Assembly (NCBI RefSeq): GCF_938030725.1
Contig: NZ_CALHIQ010000118.1
Span: 1 to 13,715, forward strand
Direction of reading: 5' to 3'
Length of the DNA stretch: 13,715 bases
DNA from: an uncultured Fretibacterium sp.
Lineage (GTDB): Bacteria; Synergistota; Synergistia; Synergistales; Aminobacteriaceae
The position numbers were made by a program, and so were the translations under genes. This document shows positions 1 to 6,219 of this stretch, piece by piece. Position 1 is the stretch's first letter. Each line of letters begins with the position of its first letter. The notes below the pieces were generated by a model, which saw only the letters and a list, made by a program, of their open reading frames with translations, did no database searches and had not been told where the DNA came from.

Positions 1-173
1 TGATCGCCCACAAGCTGCGCACGACCCAGAACGCGGACAACATCGTGGTGATGGACTCGGGGCGCGTGGTGGACCAGGGCCGCCATGCGGAGCTCCTGGA
101 GCGCGGCGGGCTGTACGCGCGGCTCTGGACGCTGCAGAACGAGTCCGTGGGCTGGAGCCTGACCGGGGACTGA
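1..173 (+). CDS. ABC exporter, C-terminal end of the nucleotide-binding domain (partial)
   Basis: Only the last 56 codons are present, read from position 3 and ending at TGA 171-173; the gene starts left of the window. The visible protein opens with IAHKLRTTQNAD, the H-loop (switch histidine) region of an ABC ATPase, followed by IVVMDSGRVVDQGRHAELL, the conserved D-loop-distal segment, and ends LYARLWTLQNESVGW. The wording AHKLRT plus LWxLQ near a short C-terminus is typical of type IV (ABCB/MsbA-like) exporters in which permease and ATPase are fused, often working as heterodimers of the YbtP/YbtQ type. This would sit in the inner membrane. The substrate cannot be read from this fragment, and the fusion to a membrane domain is inferred because that part is outside the window. 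No clear U-tract terminator follows; the next bases are repeat hairpins. Confidence 0.9.
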   Translation, partial: IAHKLRTTQNADNIVVMDSGRVVDQGRHAELLERGGLYARLWTLQNESVGWSLTGD

Positions 174-191
174 ACGATTCCGCAGCGGGGC

Positions 192-345
192 GGAGGGGTT
201 GTCTTCACGCTCAATAACACCCCCCAGCCCCTTCGGGGCAGCCCCCCTTGCAGGGGGGCTGAAAAACGTGCTTCCTTAGCTGGGCTGGAGGGGTTGCTTC
301 TTGCGCCCAATACCCCTCTAACCCTCCTTTGCCGGGAGGGCGTTC
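192..345. repeat. Intergenic C/G-rich hairpin repeats, two imperfect units
   Basis: The gap between the ABC gene and the terminator at 484 holds no credible gene. Two imperfect direct units begin with GGAGGGGTTG at 192 and 287 (95 bp apart), each followed by a CGC(T/C)CAATA core and a C-rich stretch. Unit 1 contains two perfect hairpins: GCCCC-TTC-GGGGC at 227-239 and AGCCCCCC-TTGCA-GGGGGGCT at 240-260. Unit 2 has a weaker CCCTCC...GGAGGG stem near 321-340. The minus-strand translation (211-408) is Gly/Pro-rich and looks like the spurious product of intergenic repeats, not a protein. Similar CCCC-NNN-GGGG palindromes recur near 10.9 and 11.9 kb. The rest of the gap (346-483) shows nothing I can name. 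Confidence 0.6.
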
Positions 346-483
346 TAATCGATAAGCTCGGAAGCTGTGCGCTCTGAGCCAATCTGGCCCGTGAAGGTCG
401 TTTGTCAAAGCAATGATGGGCTTGGGGCGTGAAGTTCAACGGCCACTGCGTTCTCACTCATCTGCCCGTCTAAAACCGGATTA

Positions 484-517
484 AAAGGTGGCCTCCCCAT
501 AGTGGGAGGCCGCCTTT
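484..517 (-). terminator. Bidirectional intrinsic terminator after the Sel1 pseudogene
   Basis: A 14-bp stem (484-497 pairing with 504-517, one G-U-type mismatch) closes a 6-base loop (498-503). Read on the minus strand it ends in CCTTTTAA and lies 26 bases past the stop of the Sel1-repeat gene, so that gene is its probable client. The plus-strand arm ends in GCCTTTAT, so it could also stop leftward-to-rightward read-through from the ABC gene. Confidence 0.75.
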
Positions 518-669
518 ATCGCAGACCCCGTGGCCCTCTTGTGCTAGGGGTTGAAATTACGTTTTTTCTGCTTCTCGTACATCTCCTGGGCCTCGGCGCG
601 GGCACTTTCGATGTCCGCCACAGGGATCTTGGGGGCCGAATTCCAAATCAAACCCTTGCCCTCGATGTC

Positions 670-1420
670 GTTCAACTTGCCCTGTGCATCTTCGTGTCCA
701 TTCAGATAGGCAAGGTAGTACCACTTATAAGCTGTCTTAAGGTCTTTCCAGGTGTTCATAAGAAGGTTGCCCATCTGGAGCTGAGAATACTTGTTTCCCT
801 GGTCTGCGGCTTTGCGGTACCACTCCGCGGCCGCTAAGTCGCTTTGAGGAACGCCTTTACCGTCACGGTATAAATCGCCTAGGTTGTCCTGAGCCCAGTG
901 GTATCCCTGATCTGCGGCTTTGCGGTACCACTCGGCGGCCTTTTCGTAGCTCTGGACGACGCCCTCGCCGCTGTTATAAATTGCCCAAATGATTCTGAGC
1001 CTCGGGCGATCCCTAGTCTGTCGCCTTGCGGCCCCACCACCACTCAACGTCCTTGCCTTCGTAGTATAAAACGTGCAGCTTGCTCTGAGCCATGGGGTGT
1101 CCCTGCTCGGCGGCCTTGCGGTACCACTCCGCGGCCTTTCTGTAGTCCTGCTCAACGCCCTCGCCCATGTCGTATAAAAAGCCCAACGCATTCTGAGCAT
1201 CGGGCAACCCCTGATCGGCGGCCTTGCGATACCACTCCGCGGCTTTTCTGTAGTCCCGCAAGGAATTATAAATGGCGCCCACACAGCTCTGAGCGTAGGT
1301 GTCGCCCTGCTCTGCGGGTTTCGTGAACAGGCTCAGGGCCTTCTGCAGGTCTTGCTCGACGCCCCAACCCATTCGATATAAATCTCCCAGGAAAACTTGC
1401 GCGGCGACGCTTCCGTTCTC
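670..1420 (-). repeat. Sel1 repeat array, 108-bp (36-codon) period
   Basis: At DNA level the array shows near-identical blocks. A 23-base match occurs at 803-825 and 911-933, exactly 108 bp apart, and another matched pair begins at 1111 and 1219, again 108 bp apart. The protein unit is AQxxLGxLYxxGxGVxQDYxKAAEWYRKAAxQG. Between the two pairs one repeat is damaged: the distance from GCGGTACC at 922 to the same word at 1118 is 196 bp instead of 216, so 20 bp are missing. That equals the six codons absent from the repeat plus the two bases that cause the frameshift near 976. Confidence 0.8.
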
Positions 1421-2362
1421 ACTGCAATGTTCCGCTAGAGGAAGGAGCTCTCTGAAGGCCTCACCATATTCTTCCAGTAGGACGTTACGCTGATCTTTCC
1501 ATTGATAGACCTTGGCATACTCCTTAGGAGCCTGCGCACGCCTCTCTTCAATCAGGCACAGGGCATGGAATACCGCCGGGTTTTTGGAGTTTTTGCTCAG
1601 GCGCTCCAGGACCTCGGCCGCCTTTTCCTCGCGCCCCTCGAAATAGTCGGCCAGGGCGGCCGCGGCCTCCTTGTCCTGTGTGGCGGCGACGAGCTCATCC
1701 CGATTCATGGCCTGAACGGGTGCAGTGTCCGATGACGTTTCCTTCCTTTCTGTCAGGGAGAACAGCTCTGCTGGTAGGATCGAGGCCCAGTCGGAGCGTC
1801 CCTGCCACATTGCGTTCAGCACGGGGCCGCTGATCTCCGTTTCGTAGCCAAAATCGACATTGCGTTCGATGCACTCTGCCGCTCTGGCCTTCTCGCCCAA
1901 GGCGAAGTACGCGGCGCCCACAAAGAGATTGTCCGCCCAATCCTCGCGAGGCGTATGCTCCCTGGCGATATCGAGCTCTCTCAGGACCTCTCCCGTAGGC
2001 GCTCGATTTTCCAGCCGGTCGCGCACACGCTGCTTGGCGACCTCCAGCCTGTAGGGATCTTGCTTCAGCACCGGACGCCATACCGCGTCGAATTGCTCAA
2101 AGCACCGCCGGCCTGCCTCGGCATCTCCGGCGTCCAATGCGGCCCTGCCGCGGAAAAACCAATAGGGGGGATAGACGCGGAAATCTGGCTCCAGGGCCTG
2201 CAGCATCCGCAGGCGTTTCCCCGGTTCGGGTTCCTGAACGGCCTTGTAGAACGTATCCATGTTCTTCTGGATCAGTCGGTATTCATCCGGCAGCCCATAC
2301 TGACGCAACAGGTGCCATGACGAGTCCAGCAGCCTCTCCTGCAGGTTGTTGCACTCCTCCAC
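1013..2362 (-). CDS. Longest surviving frame of the broken Sel1-repeat gene
   Basis: This is the largest uninterrupted stretch (449 codons from a GTG at 2362) inside the pseudogene described at 544-2884. It is listed separately because a gene caller would report it and it might still be translated. The first 300 residues are TPR-like alpha-helical sequence with features such as PYWFFRGRAALDAGDAEAGRR and LGEKARAAECIERN. The last 140 hold Sel1 repeats with the hallmark AAEWYRKAAxQG. The GTG has no convincing ribosome-binding site and lies within sequence that joins smoothly to the frame upstream, so it is probably not a true start. There is no signal peptide on this piece. It stops prematurely at TAG 1013-1015, inside a shortened repeat. 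Confidence 0.45.
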   Translation of the reverse strand: MEECNNLQERLLDSSWHLLRQYGLPDEYRLIQKNMDTFYKAVQEPEPGKRLRMLQALEPDFRVYPPYWFFRGRAALDAGDAEAGRRCFEQFDAVWRPVLKQDPYRLEVAKQRVRDRLENRAPTGEVLRELDIAREHTPREDWADNLFVGAAYFALGEKARAAECIERNVDFGYETEISGPVLNAMWQGRSDWASILPAELFSLTERKETSSDTAPVQAMNRDELVAATQDKEAAAALADYFEGREEKAAEVLERLSKNSKNPAVFHALCLIEERRAQAPKEYAKVYQWKDQRNVLLEEYGEAFRELLPLAEHCSENGSVAAQVFLGDLYRMGWGVEQDLQKALSLFTKPAEQGDTYAQSCVGAIYNSLRDYRKAAEWYRKAADQGLPDAQNALGFLYDMGEGVEQDYRKAAEWYRKAAEQGHPMAQSKLHVLYYEGKDVEWWWGRKATD

Positions 2363-2890
2363 GTCCTCCTCTTTTTCAGCCGCCAGAGCTCGTCGTCCAG
2401 TCCCTCCTGCAGCTCGTTCTTCGCGTCCTGGTAGCCGAAGTAGACCGAAGTGCAGGACACCGCAAGGTTGCCCAGGAAGCTCAGAATTCCCCCTCCGTAG
2501 GCGCGGATGCCGGTGAGTGAGCGGACGAGCTGGTCCTTCTCCCTTTGGTCGTAGCGGTTCAGAAATCGCTCTGATTCCTCCTGGCGCAGCGTTTTGAGGA
2601 TGACGAAACTCAGCAGTTCCCTGTAAAGAGAGGTGATGTCAAAATCGGCCTCGATGCTGCCCAGTCTCAGGTTGTTGATGATGTTCTGATACTCCTGATC
2701 CAGGACGATGCGGTCCTGTGTCGTGACGATCCTGTGTATGGACACGATAGCCATGTTCAGAGCCAGCATCGTGTGCAGCGGGTCGTAATTGCTCCTGTGC
2801 CCGCGCCGTCCCGGCGGGGAGCATCCCGCACAACAGCACAACGGCCAGCAGCGAAGCGACAAACCTTTTACTCTTTTTCTCCATCGGTCT

Positions 2891-3534
2891 TCATTGTTTT
2901 GAAATGGTAAGGGTCAGATTTTTGCCTTTCAGTTCTCCTTCAAAACGGTTGTTCAGTATCCGGGGCAGGAAACGCCCCGCCGCGCTACGCAGAAACTCCG
3001 CCCTGCGGGACTGTGTGTGGCTGCTTGCATCGCGAAGGGCGGCCTTTAGCTCATACCGAATTTTTTCTGAATCCTCTTTGGCTTCCTCCAGCCTCATCCC
3101 GTCCAGAAGAGGCCCAAATCCGTTTTGGTCCCAGTCCCTTTGGAGCGTTTCCAGGGAGAAGGCCGGCGGCGAGGGCAACCGCTCGTAATTTCTGATAAGC
3201 ACAGTGTTATAAAGGGGGATGACCACAGCTTTGTCATACCCCCTTCGTGTGGGGATACCCAGGTCACCCGTGACGATACGGAGTACCCCTCTGGTTGCGT
3301 TCCCGCTGCCGTTTCCAAAGGGCGGACAAGAACGAGTCGGTCTGCTCCTTTTACCAACCCTTAGCCTCACGGGGGTTCATCCGTTGTTTGTTGACGTGTC
3401 GTTCCAGGCTTTTTTGATTTGCTCCTCCAGAGGGCCGGATATCCTTGCCCGGAACTGCCCCAGGCCGCCGTGCTCAGCAGAAGCACCAGGACAACGCCCA
3501 TAGCGCGGCAGCTCCACAGCGCCTTACCCTTCAT
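2891..3534 (-). pseudogene. Small secreted protein of unknown family, frame-disrupted
   Basis: ATG 3534 follows a strong GGAGG (GCGGAGGT at 3541-3548, reverse strand) and opens a signal peptide: MKGKALWSCRAMGVVLVLL, then LSTAAWG. Continuing in that frame gives unconvincing sequence and a stop at 3367. If the four-G run just after the AAW codons had one more G, the frame would read QFRARISGPLEEQIKKAWND, much more protein-like, but then meets TGA near 3380. After it, the same frame is open to 2891 and clearly coding at least from GYDKAVVIPLYNTVLIRNYE to the end ELKGKNLTLTISKQ. A third frame (3094-3357) also looks partly plausible (ADRLVLVRPLETAAG), so the exact repair in 3200-3380 is uncertain. 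I recognise no family. It ends 6 nt before the Sel1 gene and would be translationally coupled with it. Expected location is the periplasm or outside the cell. Confidence 0.6.
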
Positions 3535-3597
3535 GACGTCACCTCCGCGGAGCAATAACCAAATTAAAGAGGCTCCTCGCAAGCACAGAGGGCAGAA

Positions 3598-4074
3598 TCA
3601 GCCGCATCCCTGGCCAATGAGCCACAGGACAAATAGGATGAAAATCCCCCACCCCCCCAAATTCAGACATAAAATTACTCCTCCGACCAAAATGATGACG
3701 GTCACAATGATCGCTATAATATTGACCAGCGTATCTAAGAGGAAGCCTCCAAAGCCGACAATAAGGGCACCTATGAGGAGCACAACTTCGATCGCAATCA
3801 ATATGGTGATGAAACGGGCGGCAAGCGCCGTGACCCGGGTGGCGAACGCCTTCAGGAATTCCCAACGAGCCTTTCTTCGGTAAACTTGTTCCTCCTGCTT
3901 CCGTAAAGCCCTCTCAGACTCCTCGCGCTCCTTTTTCTCTTTCTCTCGTTTGATTCGTTCCTCTTCCCGCTGTTTTTCCAGATCCTGTTTTTCACCATAG
4001 GGAGTCAGATTGCCGCAGTAGGCGCAAAATCGATCATTGGGGTTTAGCTTTGCTCCGCAGCTCCTGCAATTCAT
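3598..4074 (-). CDS. Zinc-ribbon, coiled-coil, multi-pass membrane protein
   Basis: The 158-residue product begins MNCRSCGAKLNPNDRFCAYCG, a zinc ribbon with CxxC pairs at C3/C6 and C17/C20. Residues 28-70 are a strongly charged Glu/Lys/Arg stretch predicted to form a coiled coil or long helix. Three hydrophobic segments follow at about 88-113, 116-137 and 139-154. Such zinc-ribbon membrane proteins are common and mostly uncharacterised; the ribbon is expected in the cytoplasm. I chose ATG 4074 because the protein then starts directly at the ribbon. An in-frame GTG at 4089 is possible, but the only purine-rich site (GAGGGAG) abuts it with no spacing. It is first in the minus-strand block with the two broken secreted-protein genes, and uses many A/T-ending codons, unlike the genes from 4516 on. 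No substrate or partner can be named. Confidence 0.8.
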   Translation of the reverse strand: MNCRSCGAKLNPNDRFCAYCGNLTPYGEKQDLEKQREEERIKREKEKKEREESERALRKQEEQVYRRKARWEFLKAFATRVTALAARFITILIAIEVVLLIGALIVGFGGFLLDTLVNIIAIIVTVIILVGGVILCLNLGGWGIFILFVLWLIGQGCG

Positions 4075-4207
4075 GGCGTTCTGTTTCACTCCCTCAGATA
4101 ACCCCAGCTTGTGTTTTATGGCTCCATATCAATATTCTGCCCCTTTAAGACCTGTTATTACAAGATAATAGTCGATGTTCGCAAGGATGTCTATAGCACG
4201 GATTTCA

Positions 4208-4258
4208 CCCAAATCCACAGGTTACGACGGCCTTATCGGGGCTCAAGCCCGTCGTCGC
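4208..4258 (+). repeat. Dispersed intergenic repeat, copy 1
   Basis: This 51-base segment matches 11975-12025 at 42 of 51 positions without gaps and in the same orientation. The shared core words are CCCAAATCC, CAGGTT, ATCGGGG and CAAGCCC. Both copies are intergenic. Confidence 0.65.
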
Positions 4259-4411
4259 CGGAGCAGAGAGAGCGACGCGGGAGAAGCGGTACCCAATCGA
4301 CTGCCTCCCCTGATGAAGCTCCTAAGTTCGGCTACGCGAATCAAAGATTTGCCGCCTCACTTATGAAAGGGGAGGCGTCGCTTTGATGCCCGCCCCCTCC
4401 GGCCCCGCCGT

Positions 4412-4440
4412 TTTTCAAAAAACCGGCCATGAGCTATAAT
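4412..4440 (+). promoter_or_regulatory. Sigma70-like promoter of the purine operon
   Basis: TTTTCA at 4412-4417 and a perfect TATAAT at 4435-4440 are separated by 17 bp. Transcription would start near 4447, giving a leader of about 70 nt before the ATG at 4516. No other good promoter is seen between here and 9318, consistent with one transcript for the three genes. Confidence 0.6.
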
Positions 4441-4515
4441 TCTCTAAAAGCACTCACATGACGCCCCCTCTGCCAGGGCTGCCAGGGCGGATCTCGACCG
4501 TGAGGAGGAAATGCT

Positions 4516-6159
4516 ATGGCCTTTACCATCCACGTGCTGAACCAGGACAAGTACATCACCAGCGAGACGCCGGTGACGGGGCACAACGTGCTGGCGGACC
4601 TCGACTCCGCCGAGAAGGGGAGAGTTATCGCCTGGCGCGTGAACAACTACACCCGGCCGCTGGGCTGGGTCATCGACGACGACGCGAAGGTGGAGTTCAT
4701 CCTGACCACGTCGCCCGACGGGCTGCGCATCTATCAGCGCTCCCTGGACTTCCTGCTGGTCATCGCCTGCGAGAAGACGCTGAACCGCAAGGCCATCCTG
4801 CGCCACTCCATCGGGGAGGGGCACTACTGGGAGCTGGAGGACGGCCCCGTGACGCAGTCCGACGTCTACAAGCTGCACGCCGCCATGAGCGAGATGGTCC
4901 ACGAGGACCTGCCCATCACGCGCAAGATCCTGCCCATCGACAAGGCAAAACGCATCTTTCAGGAGCAGGGAGAGCCTGAGATCGCGGACCTCTTCGTGCG
5001 GGCCAACCTGGACCCGGTGGAGGCCTACCGCTGCAGCTCGCGCTACGGCTACTTCTGCGGGACCATGGCCCCCTCCACGGGGCTCCTGCGCACCTTCGAC
5101 CTCCTGCTGTTCGACCGTGGGCTGGTGCTTCAGTTCCCCACCGTCGATACGCCGGAGGGTGTTCCCCCCTTCCAGGCGGACGCCTCGCTGGCCAGCATCT
5201 TCTTCGACTACGCCCACTGGCTTGAGGTGATGAACCTCAACTACCTCACGAGCCTGCACCGCTGCGTGGCGGAGGGGAAGGTGCAGGAGCTGATCCTCAT
5301 CGCGGAGGCCTTTCACTCCCAGCGCCTGGGCAGCATCGCTAAGGACATCGCCTCGAAGCCCGTGAAGGCGATCACCATCGCGGGGCCGTCGGGGTCCGGC
5401 AAGACGACGTTCTCCGAGCGGCTGAAGGTGCAGCTCATGGTCTGCGGCAAGAACCCCGTGACGCTGCCCCTGGACAACTTCTTCAAGGAGCGGGAGGACT
5501 CCCCCCGCGACGAGAAGGGGGAGTACGACTACGAGAGGCTGGAGGCGCTGGACCTGGAGATGCTCCAGGAGAACCTGACGCGCATCCTGGCGGGCGAGGA
5601 GGTCGTCACGCCGCGCTACAATTTCATCACCGGACACAAGGAACCCGGAAAGGTCATCCGGCTGGGGGAGGCGGACGTGCTCATCATGGAGGGCATCCAC
5701 GGGCTGAATGACCGCATCCTGGCCATGCTGCCGGAGAAGAGCCGTTACGGCATCTTCGTTTCCCCCCTGACGAGCATCTGCATCGACCCGCACAACCGCG
5801 CCAGCACGGGCGACAACCGCCTGCTGCGGCGCATCATCCGCGACTACCGCACGCGGGGCAAGTCCGCGCAGGTGACCCTTGAGGTGTACCCCAAGGTCAT
5901 CCGCGGCTCCATGCGTTACATCTTCCCCTACCAGAGCCGGGCAAACGCGACCTTCAACTCCGCGATGCCCTACGAGCTGGGCGTCCTGAAGAGCTACGTC
6001 GAGCCCCTGTTGCACACGGTGGACGAGCGCTCTCCCGTCTTCAGCGAGGCGCTGCGCCTCCTGAACATCCTGCGCTTCGTCCCCGCCATCCAAAACGAGG
6101 GCATCCCCAACAACTCCGTCATCCGCGAGTTCATTGGAGGCAGTTGCCTTGACGTATGA
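4516..6159 (+). CDS. Nucleoside (uridine-kinase-like) kinase with N-terminal TGS domain
   Basis: The 547-residue product matches the architecture of the nucleoside kinases formerly annotated as 'uridine kinase with TGS domain'. Residues 1-65 form a TGS-like ubiquitin-fold domain. About 70-230 resemble the second additional domain of threonyl-tRNA synthetase, including RHSIGEGHYWE (H97, H103). The C-terminal half is a P-loop kinase of the PRK/uridine-kinase family. The Walker A GPSGSGKTT spans 290-298 with K296. Further kinase landmarks are LPLDNFFKERED, the DYERLEALDL segment, LIMEGIHGLND and a basic lid region DYRTRGKSAQ. It should transfer phosphate from ATP to a nucleoside in the cytoplasm; the substrate is not readable from sequence. 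There is no sign of an aminoacyl-tRNA synthetase core. ATG 4516 follows AGGAGG at 4502-4508. It is first in an operon with ade and a purine permease, pointing to nucleoside salvage. Confidence 0.88.
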   Translation: MAFTIHVLNQDKYITSETPVTGHNVLADLDSAEKGRVIAWRVNNYTRPLGWVIDDDAKVEFILTTSPDGLRIYQRSLDFLLVIACEKTLNRKAILRHSIGEGHYWELEDGPVTQSDVYKLHAAMSEMVHEDLPITRKILPIDKAKRIFQEQGEPEIADLFVRANLDPVEAYRCSSRYGYFCGTMAPSTGLLRTFDLLLFDRGLVLQFPTVDTPEGVPPFQADASLASIFFDYAHWLEVMNLNYLTSLHRCVAEGKVQELILIAEAFHSQRLGSIAKDIASKPVKAITIAGPSGSGKTTFSERLKVQLMVCGKNPVTLPLDNFFKEREDSPRDEKGEYDYERLEALDLEMLQENLTRILAGEEVVTPRYNFITGHKEPGKVIRLGEADVLIMEGIHGLNDRILAMLPEKSRYGIFVSPLTSICIDPHNRASTGDNRLLRRIIRDYRTRGKSAQVTLEVYPKVIRGSMRYIFPYQSRANATFNSAMPYELGVLKSYVEPLLHTVDERSPVFSEALRLLNILRFVPAIQNEGIPNNSVIREFIGGSCLDV

Positions 6160-6219
6160 CAAAAACCTGCGTCCCCGGACGCCCTGCGCTCCGGCCCGCA
6201 TTTTGGAGGCTATAACACG

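Larger units (their letters stand above)
544..2884 (-). pseudogene. Secreted Sel1-repeat (TPR-like) protein, broken by several frameshifts and a stop
   Basis: Protein-like sequence runs continuously over about 2.3 kb but hops between three frames. ATG at 2884 begins a signal peptide (MEKKSKRF, hydrophobic core to about residue 22, likely cleavage after TARA at residue 29). One extra G at 2794-2795 is needed to be removed to continue into QSNYDPLHTML and an alpha-helical region ending LDDELWRLKK. A run of five A's (2372-2376) is one base short of joining to EEDVEECNNLQERLL. That third frame runs to TAG at 1013-1015, where the repeat consensus expects Gln. Two bases are then missing near 976, after which Sel1 repeats resume and end at 544. 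The reconstructed product is about 780 residues: signal peptide, helical region, then about seven Sel1 repeats. Sel1 proteins are solenoid scaffolds for protein-protein contacts. It starts 6 nt after the upstream gene's stop. Decay is the simplest reading; sequencing error in homopolymers could explain some but not all lesions. Confidence 0.8.
4090..4515. other. Divergent intergenic region (repeat, promoter, leader)
   Basis: This stretch separates the minus-strand accessory block from the plus-strand purine operon. 4100-4200 is A/T-rich and probably carries the promoter of the zinc-ribbon gene, but I see no convincing -35/-10 pair there. 4208-4258 is a copy of a dispersed repeat. 4260-4400 is unassigned; an open frame on the + strand (4111-4386) is basic, low in hydrophobics and has no ribosome-binding site, so I do not call it a gene. 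4412-4440 is a promoter and 4441-4515 the untranslated leader, which contains a short tandem TGCCAGGGC doublet near 4471-4490 but no riboswitch I recognise. Confidence 0.5.

Noticed and set aside
211..408. 65-codon minus-strand open frame
   Set aside because: It is made of translated hairpin repeats and has no ribosome-binding site.
803..1250. Regularly spaced repeats that could suggest a CRISPR array
   Set aside because: The 108-bp period encodes 36-residue Sel1 repeats in frame, with similar rather than unique spacers.
4111..4386. 91-codon plus-strand open frame before the purine operon
   Set aside because: It has no ribosome-binding site, includes the dispersed repeat and shows atypical composition.
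4441..4515. Purine riboswitch in the operon leader
   Set aside because: The leader is only about 70 nt and shows no three-way-junction pattern or conserved loop sequences; no such element was seen in the other operon gaps either.
4444..6201. 585-codon minus-strand open frame opposite the nucleoside kinase
   Set aside because: It is an antisense shadow of a GC-rich gene: rich in Arg/Gln/His/Val with no domain, while the plus strand encodes a clear kinase.
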